Shown: piece after piece, positions 1 to 6,520 of the stretch | Position numbering within the stretch: the stretch's first letter is position 1 | Layout of the letters: every line of letters starts with the position of its first letter | Assembly (NCBI GenBank): GCA_030151145.1 | Contig: JASLEL010000057.1 | Coordinates: 1 to 8,125 of the forward strand | Source: Aquirhabdus sp. | GTDB lineage: Bacteria; Pseudomonadota; Gammaproteobacteria; Pseudomonadales; Moraxellaceae | Direction: 5' to 3' | DNA length: 8,125 bases | Notes under the pieces: generated by a model | Database searches by the model: none | Told to the model about the DNA's origin: nothing | The model's input: only the letters and a program-made list of their open reading frames with translations | Made by a program: the position numbers and the translations under genes

Positions 1-397
1 GCGTCGACAGCATGTGGACTTCGTCGATCAGATAGACCTTGTAGCGGCCCTGTGTCGGTGCGTAGGGAACATTGTCCAGAAGCTCACGGGTATCTTCGAC
101 TTTAGTACGCGATGCCGCATCAATCTCGATCAGATCGATAAAACGCCCTTCATCAATGGCACGGCAGGTGCCACATACGCCGCAAGGCGTCGACGTGATG
201 CCGGTTTCACAGTTCAGACATTTGGACAGGATACGGGCGATGGTGGTTTTGCCCACACCGCGCGTCCCGGTAAATAGATAGGCATGGTGCAGTCGACCGC
301 GTTCAAGTGCACTGCCCAACGCTCTGGACACATGGGTCTGCCCCACCAGCTCGGCAAAATTGCGTGGGCGATACTTCCGTGCCAGCACTTGATACAT
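1..397 (-). CDS. dnaX: DNA polymerase III subunit gamma/tau, N-terminal part (3' end beyond window)
   Basis: DnaX is the ATPase motor of the clamp loader that places the beta sliding clamp on DNA during replication. Only the first 132 codons are present; the gene runs off the left edge. The start MYQVLARKYRPRNFAELVGQ is typical of the family. Walker A GTRGVGKT is at residues 44-51 and Walker B LIDEVHM at about 123-129. The zinc module has Cys63, Cys72, Cys75 and Cys78, with an extra Cys60 before it. The ATG at 397 is chosen because family homology begins exactly there, although its ribosome site is weak. A sigma70-like promoter lies 31 bases upstream of the start. The C-terminal domains and any programmed frameshift site that would yield the short gamma form lie outside the window. 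Confidence 0.97.
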   Translation of the reverse strand, partial: MYQVLARKYRPRNFAELVGQTHVSRALGSALERGRLHHAYLFTGTRGVGKTTIARILSKCLNCETGITSTPCGVCGTCRAIDEGRFIDLIEIDAASRTKVEDTRELLDNVPYAPTQGRYKVYLIDEVHMLST

Positions 398-427
398 AAG
401 GAGATCATCCCGTCAGTCTAAAACATC

Positions 428-456
428 ATTATCTGAATCAATGCAAAGCGCATCAA
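428..456 (-). promoter_or_regulatory. Predicted sigma70 promoter of dnaX
   Basis: Read on the minus strand, a -35 box TTGATG (456-451) and a -10 box GATAAT (433-428) are separated by 17 bases. Transcription would start near 421, leaving a leader of about 25 bases before the dnaX ATG at 397. The -35 box is half of a 12-bp perfect palindrome. This is a sequence-only prediction. Confidence 0.55.
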
Positions 457-462
457 TTGATG
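451..462. repeat. 12-bp perfect palindrome over the dnaX -35 box
   Basis: CATCAATTGATG equals its own reverse complement. Its left half is the predicted dnaX -35 hexamer, the usual placement of an operator for a dimeric regulator. No particular regulator is recognised, and a 12-bp palindrome can arise by chance. Confidence 0.5.
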
Positions 463-502
463 GCGTATTATCGGAGATCACAGGGCTGAAAGCGACTCTT
501 TT

Positions 503-530
503 TCTAAAGCCGGTTTTCTAAATCCGGTTT
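503..530. repeat. Two tandem 14-bp units, 13 of 14 identical
   Basis: TCTAAAGCCGGTTT (503-516) is followed directly by TCTAAATCCGGTTT (517-530), differing at one base. The pair lies in the 236-base gap between the GFA-family gene and dnaX, about 50-75 bases upstream of the predicted dnaX -35 box. The CCGG cores could also pair into a weak hairpin. The sequence does not show whether this is a binding site or replication slippage. Confidence 0.7.
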
Positions 531-633
531 AGTGCAGCATGATTGATGTGAATATGCTTGATACAAGAGAAGCATCAAGAATGCGGTCACTCGCTCAACG
601 GCCATTCAACTAAAAAATGACCGTGTATGTCTG

Positions 634-1038
634 CTAGCTTGCTGCACCGGGGAATTGGGGTAGATCATCGTCCAGACGCCACCAACTGCATGCCGAATCG
701 ACATAAGCATGGAACGCCCGCTCAACCGGCACAGGCTCATCCAGTAAACCCGCGCGTATCCGATAGACACCCGGCAGACTGCTGCGACAGCTATAGAGCG
801 GTGAGCCGCAGACCTTGCAAAAGACGCGCTGTTTACCTGGCGTTGACTCATAGGACGATAAGAGCTCCTGACCACTGAGCCACTCGATTTGTGCAGCCTG
901 CACGGGAATGTTGGTGGCAAACGGCCCACCCTGCGCCTTACGGCATTGACTGCAATGGCAGATCTGCACGGGTGCCAACGGCGGGATCAATCGGAAACGC
1001 ACACCTCCACACAGACAGCTGCCAGATACCTGTTGCAT
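634..1038 (-). CDS. GFA-family (DUF636) zinc-binding protein
   Basis: This 134-residue protein belongs to the glutathione-dependent formaldehyde-activating enzyme (Gfa/CENP-V) fold family. Members bind two zinc ions, and most have unknown substrates. The family cysteines are all visible. Cys8 and Cys10 (GSCLCGG) with Cys74 and Cys77 (FCKVCGSP) match the structural zinc site. Cys27, Cys29 and Cys32 (CHCSQC) match the second, catalytic-type site. The ATG at 1038 is chosen because AGGAG lies six bases upstream and the first motif begins at residue 5; the same frame stays open upstream but overlaps the preceding gene. The start is 19 bases beyond the stop of the M15 peptidase gene, so the two are probably co-transcribed. 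Formaldehyde activation should not be assumed, because the family name exceeds what is known for most members. Confidence 0.88.
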   Translation of the reverse strand: MQQVSGSCLCGGVRFRLIPPLAPVQICHCSQCRKAQGGPFATNIPVQAAQIEWLSGQELLSSYESTPGKQRVFCKVCGSPLYSCRSSLPGVYRIRAGLLDEPVPVERAFHAYVDSACSWWRLDDDLPQFPGAAS

Positions 1039-1057
1039 CGTACGCTCCTGTGATGGG

Positions 1058-1591
1058 TTATCCGCGATGAAAGCACCAGTGCCAAGGCTCATAGTCGTAG
1101 CCTGAAGCATTGCCGCGAGGATAAGATAAATGAAAGCCAAACTCATGCGCATGCTCAGCCAGCCACGCATAGCTCGACGTCTCTTCAAAGACTTCTTCGA
1201 GTACCGGACTACCCGCCGTCCCGATATCGATTGCGCGACCGGTATGATGCTCACTATAGCCCGGCAAGGCACTGACACGCAGGATATCGCTCATCGCAAT
1301 GCCGCGCTCAAGTTTGCGCTCGATGATCTCGAGTTGCCTTGCCACACTGCGAAATGCCGATACGACAAAGAAATCAATACCTGCTGCATGAGCCGCAGCC
1401 TGCATACGTCGCCAAGCCTCAGCAGTCGCAGGTGTCAGCCAGTATTCGCGGGTTGGATCAGCGATATCCAGTTTGACCAGATCAGTTGCTTCTTCATGCA
1501 AAACTAGACCGCGCGCTTCCGGATACGACAAAGATACCCCGAGTTGGCTCAGGATACCTGCGATGCGGTGTGGGTAGGCGTGATCGATCAT
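1058..1591 (-). CDS. M15-family D-alanyl-D-alanine carboxypeptidase-like metallopeptidase (VanY type)
   Basis: The protein has 177 residues and the zinc peptidase signature of family M15, whose members cleave D-Ala-D-Ala or related peptidoglycan ends. Visible motifs are SAFRS at 78-82 with substrate-binding Arg81, then SEHHTGRAID at 113-122 giving zinc ligands His115 and Asp122, then YEPWHW at 167-172 giving the catalytic Glu168 and zinc ligand His171. I see no signal peptide, lipobox or membrane segment, so it may act in the cytoplasm, for instance on recycled or precursor muropeptides; that location is inference. The ATG at 1591 has an AGG eight bases upstream and is the only Met near the start. 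It lies 29 bases after serC and 19 bases before the GFA-family gene. A D,D-dipeptidase or L,D-peptidase specificity remains possible. Confidence 0.86.
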   Translation of the reverse strand: MIDHAYPHRIAGILSQLGVSLSYPEARGLVLHEEATDLVKLDIADPTREYWLTPATAEAWRRMQAAAHAAGIDFFVVSAFRSVARQLEIIERKLERGIAMSDILRVSALPGYSEHHTGRAIDIGTAGSPVLEEVFEETSSYAWLAEHAHEFGFHLSYPRGNASGYDYEPWHWCFHRG

Positions 1592-1620
1592 ATTTCAGAC
1601 CTGAATATGTCTGGCGTCAA

Positions 1621-2697
1621 TTAACCGTGACGCTGCGCAAAGTCTTTCATAAAGGTCACCAATGCCTGCACGGCTTCGAGCGACACAGCATTGTAAATAC
1701 TGGCGCGCATACCACCGACCGAACGATGACCAGCCAGATTTAAAAGTCCTGCGGCTTCACTTTCAGTGAGGAATGTTTTTTCCAAGGCTGCATCGGCCAG
1801 TGTGAAAGGCACATTCATTTTGGAACGGTTAGCCTTGGCAATCGGATTGGCATAGAAGCCGCTGGCATCGATGTAGTCATACAATGTCGCCGCTTTTTCA
1901 GCATTGATCTTCTGCATGGCCGTCAGACCGCCCTGTTCGATCAGCCATTCAAACACAAGACCCGCCAGATACCAGCCAAAGGTTGCAGGCGTATTGACCA
2001 TCGAACCGTTCTTGGCCTGTTGGGTGTAGTCCATCAGACTTGGAATCGCCGATTGGGCATGTCCCAGCAGATCATCACGTACGATCACAAGCGTCAGGCC
2101 TGCTGGACCGATGTTCTTCTGTGCACCGGCATAGATCAGGCCAAATTTCGATACATCCAGCGGCTCCGACAGGATCGACGACGAATAGTCAGCGACCAGC
2201 GGTACATCAATCTCAGGAATAAAATCATACTCAAGACCGCCAATGGTTTCATTGGGCGTGTAATGCAAATACGCAGCACCCGGAGTCAACTGCCACTCAG
2301 ACTGAACCGGAACATGATGATAATGATCAGCTTTGCTCGATGCGACGACATTGACCTGACCATAGCGACGGGCCTCAATGATCGCTTTTTCAGACCAGAT
2401 GCCAGTATCGACATAATCCGCCGTCTGACCAGGCTTCAGCAAATTCAACGGTACCGCCGAAAACTGCAGTGAAGCACCACCCTGCAGAAACAGTACCTTA
2501 TAATTGGATGGCATACCCAGCAAGGCACGCAAATCCGCTTCAGCTTTCTCAGCCACACCGACGTACTCTTTGCTGCGATGACTCATTTCCATGATGGACA
2601 TCCCACTGCCATGCCAGTTACCCAGTTCAGCTTGGGCACGGTTTAATACTTCGGTCGGCAGTGCGGCAGGGCCAGCGCTAAAATTATAAGCACGCAT
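1621..2697 (-). CDS. serC: Phosphoserine aminotransferase
   Basis: SerC is a cytoplasmic PLP enzyme that transaminates 3-phosphohydroxypyruvate with glutamate to give phosphoserine. It also acts on the four-carbon analogue in pyridoxal phosphate synthesis. The 358 residues match the usual length (about 360). The N-terminus MRAYNFSAGPAALPTEVL is typical. GGASLQF (73-79) and TPNETIGG (147-154) line the cofactor and substrate site, Asp170 in VADYSSS should contact the PLP ring nitrogen, and Lys194 in YAGAQKNIGPAG is the Schiff-base lysine. The ATG at 2697 has AAGGA about nine bases upstream. gyrA lies upstream, an arrangement also known in Pseudomonas, but the gyrA terminator separates them. serC therefore needs its own promoter in 2698-2836, where I find no convincing -35/-10 pair. 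The M15 peptidase and GFA genes probably share its transcript. Confidence 0.98.
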   Translation of the reverse strand: MRAYNFSAGPAALPTEVLNRAQAELGNWHGSGMSIMEMSHRSKEYVGVAEKAEADLRALLGMPSNYKVLFLQGGASLQFSAVPLNLLKPGQTADYVDTGIWSEKAIIEARRYGQVNVVASSKADHYHHVPVQSEWQLTPGAAYLHYTPNETIGGLEYDFIPEIDVPLVADYSSSILSEPLDVSKFGLIYAGAQKNIGPAGLTLVIVRDDLLGHAQSAIPSLMDYTQQAKNGSMVNTPATFGWYLAGLVFEWLIEQGGLTAMQKINAEKAATLYDYIDASGFYANPIAKANRSKMNVPFTLADAALEKTFLTESEAAGLLNLAGHRSVGGMRASIYNAVSLEAVQALVTFMKDFAQRHG

Positions 2698-2837
2698 GAG
2701 AGTCAGTCCTTGCGGGTGAATAAAAACAGAAAACGAAAATCAGAATCGCATATTTAAGCACATTTTTTTCATGAAATGCGCGCTTCGTGCAATGAGTGAT
2801 CATTTAATCGATTGCTGGCACACGAACCATGTACCAT

Positions 2838-2867
2838 AAAAAAGGAGCGCTGATGCGCTCCTCTTTT
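2838..2867 (-). terminator. Rho-independent terminator of gyrA
   Basis: An 8-bp perfect stem, AGGAGCGC paired with GCGCTCCT, encloses a four-base loop. On the minus strand it is followed by a run of six T (2843-2838, the first two or three flush with the stem). It begins about 20 bases after the gyrA stop. A T-rich stretch on the other side means it could also work in the plus direction, but no plus-strand gene is evident. Confidence 0.92.
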
Positions 2868-2882
2868 ATCAAGGCATATGCC

Positions 2883-5519
2883 TTACTCTTCGGTCACATC
2901 AGGTGCGTCACTTTCGACTTCAGTTGCGGGCGCTTCAGCGTCAGACTCATCACCGATAGCCTCGTCAACCACACCATCATCACAGACACCATCAAGACAG
3001 ACGACACCAACCAGTGTTTCTTCGGTAGCTAGACGAATCAGCATCACACCTTGGGCATTACGTCCAGTTGCACGGATTTCGGACACCCGAGTACGGACCA
3101 GCGTACCGTTATCCGAGATCAGCAGCAGTTCATCATTGTCCTGTACAGCGGTCGCACGCACGAGCTCACCATTACGCTCACTCGTCTGTACGGCGATCAC
3201 GCCCTGCCCACCACGATGGCGAACCGGGAACGCATCGACCGCAGTTCGTTTACCGAAGCCATTGGCGCAGGCGGTCAACACTTCGCCAGACTCAGGCGCA
3301 ACCACGAGAGAAACGATCCGTGATGCTTCCTCAATCCGCATACCACGGACGCCCATCGCGGTACGACCGACGACACGCACTTCAGACTCATCAAAGCGGA
3401 TCGCCTTACCTTCATTGCTGAACAGCATGATCTGCTGCTTGCCGTCGGTGATGGCCACACCGATCAGCGTATCCTGTTCCGACAGCTCAATCGCACGCAG
3501 ACCTGCGCTACGCGGACGGCTGAATTGCTCCAGATCCACACGCTTGACCGTACCATCGGCAGTCGCCATGAAGACATAGTGGTCATCAGGATAGTCCATC
3601 AGCGGCAGGATCGCGGTCACGCTCTCGCCGTCTTCGAGCGGCAGCAGGTTGACCAGCGGACGGCCTTTGGAACCACGACTCGCCTGCGGCACATCGTAGA
3701 CTTTGAGCCAGTAGACCTTGCCACGGCAGGTAAAGCACAGCACGGTCGCATGGTTGGACGACACCACCAGATGCTCGATATAGTCGTCTTCTTTCATACT
3801 GGTTGCGGACTTACCACGACCACCACGACGCTGTGCGGCATAGTCGTCCAGCGGCTGGGTCTTGGCATAACCGCCTTTGGAGACGGTCAGCACCACCTGC
3901 TCTTCAGGAATCAGATCGGCCCGTGAGAAGTCCACACGCGACTCGACAATCGCAGTACGACGCTCGTCACCATATTGGGCAAGCACTTCACGCAGCTCGG
4001 CACGGATGATATCCATGAGCTTCTGGAAACTGTCGAGGATCGATTGCAGCTCGGCAATATCGCCCAGAATCTCGCTGTACTCAGCCAGCAGCTTCTCTTG
4101 CTCAAGTCCGGTCAGACGATGCAGACGCAACTCAAGAATCGCACCAACCTGCGCCGGCGACAAACGATACTGATCACCATGCAGGCCGAACGGACGCGCC
4201 GGATCTTCGCCTTCGATCTCATCGGGACGCACCGAGGCATAGCCGGATTTCTCCAAGAGCGCCAGTACACCGCCCGCCTGCCATTCGCCAGCGATCAAGC
4301 GCTCACGCGCTTCGGCCGGATTGGCTGAGGTCTTGATGGTCTCGATGACGGCATCAATGTTAGCCAGCGCAACCGCCAGGCCTTCCAACATATGTCCGCG
4401 TTCACGCGCTTTGCGCAATTCAAAGATCGTACGCCGCGTCACCACTTCCTGACGATGGCGGACGAAAGCCGCGACCAGATCTTTCAGATTCATCAGACGT
4501 GGCTGGCCATTATCCAGCGCCACCATGTTGATACTGTAGGAGACTTCAAGTGGGGTATTGATAAACAGATTGTTGATGATCACTTCAGCGTTTTCATTAC
4601 GCTTCAGATCAATTACGACCCGCATGCCATCCTTGTCGGATTCGTCACGCAGTTCGCTGATGCCTTCGAGTTTCTTGTCCTTGACCAGCTCGGCGATACG
4701 CTCAATGAGCTTGGCCTTGTTGACCTGATAAGGGATCTCGGTAAAGACGATGCTGGTGCGACCCGATTTTTCGTCTTCTTCCAGATGATATTTACCGCGC
4801 ACATGCAGACGGCCACGGCCCGTCATGTAGGCATCAATGATGCCGCTCTTGCCATGGATAATCCCGCCAGTCGGGAAGTCCGGACCTGAGATATAGCCCA
4901 TCAACCCTTCGATGCTGATCTCGGAGTCATCGACGTAAGCCAGACAGGCATTGATCACTTCAGTGATATTATGCGGTGCCATATTGGTCGCCATACCGAC
5001 CGCAATACCAGCAGAGCCGTTGATCAGGAGATTCGGGATCCGCGTCGGCATGACGCGTGGAATACGCTCAGAGCCGTCGTAGTTGTCTTCCCAGTCAACG
5101 GTGTCTTTTTCCAGATCAATCAGGATGTCATGCGACAGGCGGGTCATGCGGATTTCGGTATAACGCATCGCCGCTGGCTCATCGCCATCGACCGAACCGA
5201 AGTTGCCCTGACCGTCGACCAGCAGATAACGCAGACTGAACGGCTGTGCCATACGAACCAAAGTGTGATACACCGCCGTATCGCCGTGCGGATGGTATTT
5301 ACCGATCACATCACCGACGACACGGGCGGATTTTTTGTAGGGCTTGTTGTAATCATTGCCCAACTCCCGCATGGCAAACAGCGCGCGACGGTGCACCGGT
5401 TTAAAACCATCACGCACATCCGGCAGCGCCCGCGACACGATCACGCTCATGGCGTAATCCAAATAAGATTGCTTTAGCTCATCTTCAATCGCAATCGGTA
5501 AAATGTCGGAATCGCTCAT
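2883..5519 (-). CDS. gyrA: DNA gyrase subunit A
   Basis: GyrA is the DNA-cleaving and rejoining subunit of gyrase (A2B2), which introduces negative supercoils using ATP hydrolysed by GyrB. The 878 residues match full length (875 in Escherichia coli). The breakage-reunion domain covers roughly 1-510, with catalytic Tyr120 in AAMRYTE. The GyrA box QRRGGRG at 563-569 opens the beta-pinwheel DNA-wrapping domain. The last 32 residues are a disordered-looking acidic tail with 14 Asp/Glu and no Lys/Arg, like the tail that tunes wrapping in other gyrases. In the quinolone-determining region the sequence is HPHGDTAVYHTLVRM: Thr81 and His85 correspond to E. coli positions 83 and 87, where Ser/Thr and Asp/Glu are usual. 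AAGGAG lies six bases before the ATG at 5519. A probable promoter about 195 bases upstream and a clear terminator downstream suggest a single-gene unit. Confidence 0.99.
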   Translation of the reverse strand: MSDSDILPIAIEDELKQSYLDYAMSVIVSRALPDVRDGFKPVHRRALFAMRELGNDYNKPYKKSARVVGDVIGKYHPHGDTAVYHTLVRMAQPFSLRYLLVDGQGNFGSVDGDEPAAMRYTEIRMTRLSHDILIDLEKDTVDWEDNYDGSERIPRVMPTRIPNLLINGSAGIAVGMATNMAPHNITEVINACLAYVDDSEISIEGLMGYISGPDFPTGGIIHGKSGIIDAYMTGRGRLHVRGKYHLEEDEKSGRTSIVFTEIPYQVNKAKLIERIAELVKDKKLEGISELRDESDKDGMRVVIDLKRNENAEVIINNLFINTPLEVSYSINMVALDNGQPRLMNLKDLVAAFVRHRQEVVTRRTIFELRKARERGHMLEGLAVALANIDAVIETIKTSANPAEARERLIAGEWQAGGVLALLEKSGYASVRPDEIEGEDPARPFGLHGDQYRLSPAQVGAILELRLHRLTGLEQEKLLAEYSEILGDIAELQSILDSFQKLMDIIRAELREVLAQYGDERRTAIVESRVDFSRADLIPEEQVVLTVSKGGYAKTQPLDDYAAQRRGGRGKSATSMKEDDYIEHLVVSSNHATVLCFTCRGKVYWLKVYDVPQASRGSKGRPLVNLLPLEDGESVTAILPLMDYPDDHYVFMATADGTVKRVDLEQFSRPRSAGLRAIELSEQDTLIGVAITDGKQQIMLFSNEGKAIRFDESEVRVVGRTAMGVRGMRIEEASRIVSLVVAPESGEVLTACANGFGKRTAVDAFPVRHRGGQGVIAVQTSERNGELVRATAVQDNDELLLISDNGTLVRTRVSEIRATGRNAQGVMLIRLATEETLVGVVCLDGVCDDGVVDEAIGDESDAEAPATEVESDAPDVTEE

Positions 5520-5673
5520 GCAAGCTCCTTCAAGCGAATATGCATCAGGCCATGTGCCTCAATTGCATAACGAATCATAATGTCAAATCGACCCAAGTAC
5601 AGGTCATCTATCAGTGCCAGAATGTGAGCAGGATCACAGCTTCTGTCACCATCAAACGCGCTGTCTCTAAGAC

Positions 5674-5703
5674 GCAAAAGACGTCATCACAAAATCCGTC
5701 ATC
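5674..5703. repeat. Two imperfect tandem 15-bp units at the presumed gyrA transcript start
   Basis: On the minus strand, GATGACGGATTTTGT (5703-5689) is followed directly by GATGACGTCTTTTGC (5688-5674); 12 of 15 bases match. With a -10 box at 5718-5713 the units would cover roughly +4 to +33 of the gyrA message. Function is unknown. Confidence 0.55.
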
Positions 5704-5712
5704 AATTTATAA

Positions 5713-5741
5713 ATTATATTTAAAATCAACAACATCAATCA
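5713..5741 (-). promoter_or_regulatory. Predicted gyrA promoter
   Basis: On the minus strand a perfect TATAAT (5718-5713) sits in AT-rich DNA, 17 bases after a weak -35 candidate, TGATTG (5741-5736). Transcription would start near 5706, giving a leader of about 187 bases. The -10 box is strong and the -35 box poor. Gyrase promoters are known to respond to DNA relaxation, but nothing here proves that. Confidence 0.45.
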
Positions 5742-5799
5742 GACACACGCCAGTCACAAAAGTCAGTTATTTTACCATACAAAGGCACTGAAACGCTTT

Positions 5800-5849
5800 G
5801 TCTGCGACCTCACTTGCGGCTTTTTTAGCCACGACCAAACATCGCAGAC
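5800..5849 (-). repeat. Inverted repeat downstream of bcp, two-part stem-loop
   Basis: On the minus strand, GTCTGCGA (5849-5842) pairs perfectly with TCGCAGAC (5807-5800). Inside, GTGGCT pairs with AGCCGC (one G-U pair) around a loop of five A. The two stems are joined by an internal loop of 9 and 8 bases. It starts 12 bases after the bcp stop. No T-run follows, so it is not a classical intrinsic terminator. It may protect the 3' end of the bcp message or belong to an unrecognised RNA. Confidence 0.5.
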
Positions 5850-5861
5850 TACCATGGCCGT

Positions 5862-6356
5862 TTAAACAGCCAAACCCTTCACACGTTCCAGCAGCATCTC
5901 GGCATGTCCAGTCGGACTCACCTTACGCCAGCTCTCCACCAGATGTCCGCTCGCATCATAAAGGAATGTACTGCGCTGGATGCCCAGTACCAGCTTGCCA
6001 TACATGTTTTTTTCTTTGATCACATCATAGCGGCGACAGAGCAGCTCATCAGGATCGCTGATCAGCGGGAATGGCAAACACTCATTGGCGGCAAACTTCT
6101 CGTGCGACTTCATGGTGTCACGCGAGACGCCCATGATGCGAGCGCCCAGCGCCTCAAACTGTGGCATCAGATCGCGAAAATCACGCGCCTGTGTTGTACA
6201 GCCCGGTGTCGCATCTTTGGGATAAAAATAAAGAATCAGCGGCGCTCCTTTGAGCGCCGCCAGATTGACTGGACCCTGACTGGTTTGGACCATCAGATCG
6301 GGTAATGCTTCGATGGTTGCAGAGGATGTTTCTGGATCAGACTCTGGATGAGACAT
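5862..6356 (-). CDS. bcp: Thiol peroxidase of the Bcp/PrxQ family
   Basis: Bcp/PrxQ enzymes are cytoplasmic thiol peroxidases that reduce hydrogen peroxide and organic hydroperoxides, normally recycled by thioredoxin. The motif YFYPKDATPGCT identifies the family, with peroxidatic Cys53 and the supporting Thr50 and Pro51. SHEKFAANECLPFPLISD is the typical downstream helix and strand. The resolving cysteine usual five residues after the peroxidatic one is Arg58, and the alternative position in the next helix is Ala89. The only other cysteines are Cys93 and Cys107. The start at 6356 (164 residues) is preferred over an in-frame ATG at 6389 because GGAG lies eight bases upstream and the likely promoter would start transcription inside the longer version. 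The residues before the fold (MSHPESDPETSSATIEAL) look unstructured. The gene appears to be transcribed alone. Confidence 0.94.
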   Translation of the reverse strand: MSHPESDPETSSATIEALPDLMVQTSQGPVNLAALKGAPLILYFYPKDATPGCTTQARDFRDLMPQFEALGARIMGVSRDTMKSHEKFAANECLPFPLISDPDELLCRRYDVIKEKNMYGKLVLGIQRSTFLYDASGHLVESWRKVSPTGHAEMLLERVKGLAV

Positions 6357-6390
6357 AGACACGCTCCATGTTGGTGACACATTCATCATT

Positions 6391-6417
6391 ATTATGATTA
6401 CTCAGCATAGCGATCAA
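6391..6417 (-). promoter_or_regulatory. Predicted bcp promoter
   Basis: On the minus strand TTGATC (6417-6412) lies 15 bases before CATAAT (6396-6391); shifting the -35 by one base gives a 16-base spacer. The start would fall near 6384, downstream of the ATG at 6389, which supports the bcp start at 6356. Spacing is shorter than ideal. Confidence 0.4.
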
Positions 6418-6453
6418 AGGCTATACATCGACATAGACCATGAGATCGCCTGA

Positions 6454-6483
6454 AGAAAAACAGACCCATGCTATAGGTCTGTT
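6454..6483 (-). terminator. Rho-independent terminator after the four-cysteine protein gene
   Basis: On the minus strand, AACAGACC (6483-6476) pairs with GGTCTGTT (6466-6459) over a nine-base loop and is followed by a T-rich tail (TTTCTT). It begins 37 bases after the stop of the upstream gene and separates it from bcp. Confidence 0.85.
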
Positions 6484-6520
6484 CATCACACCCTGACAAT
6501 ACCAGCCAGCAATCATGCCA

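Larger units (their letters stand above)
5520..5861. other. Non-coding stretch between bcp and gyrA
   Basis: These 342 bases contain no gene I can support. The side next to bcp holds an inverted repeat (5800-5849). The AT-rich middle (about 5701-5725) holds the probable gyrA -10 box, and just beyond its expected start site lies an imperfect tandem repeat (5674-5703). The remainder (5520-5673) would be the gyrA leader. An 83-codon open frame on the plus strand (5540-5791) has no ribosome site and no recognisable composition, so it is not called. No tRNA-like fold is seen. Confidence 0.7.

Noticed and set aside
1039..1278. Upstream extension of the GFA-family frame to 214 residues
   Set aside because: It overlaps the well-supported M15 peptidase gene in another frame. 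AGGAG and the family N-terminus both point to the ATG at 1038.
1592..1620. Hairpin CAGAC/GTCTG between serC and the M15 gene as a terminator
   Set aside because: The stem has only 5 bp, no T-run follows on the minus strand, and it overlaps the ribosome site of the next gene.
2878..3579. 233-codon plus-strand frame antisense to gyrA, and similar long plus-strand frames under serC and gyrA
   Set aside because: They are shadows of strongly conserved minus-strand genes, with Ser/Arg/Thr-rich translations and no family motifs.
5656..5703. Eleven-codon leader peptide (MTDFVMTSFAS) in the gyrA leader
   Set aside because: It has no ribosome site and is a by-product of the tandem repeat; there is no reason to think it is translated.
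5540..5791. 83-codon open frame on the plus strand in the bcp-gyrA gap
   Set aside because: It has no Shine-Dalgarno sequence, looks like non-coding AT-rich DNA, and runs across the probable gyrA promoter and leader.
6357..6389. Longer bcp start at the ATG at 6389
   Set aside because: It has no ribosome site, and the predicted transcription start falls inside it; GGAG precedes the ATG at 6356.
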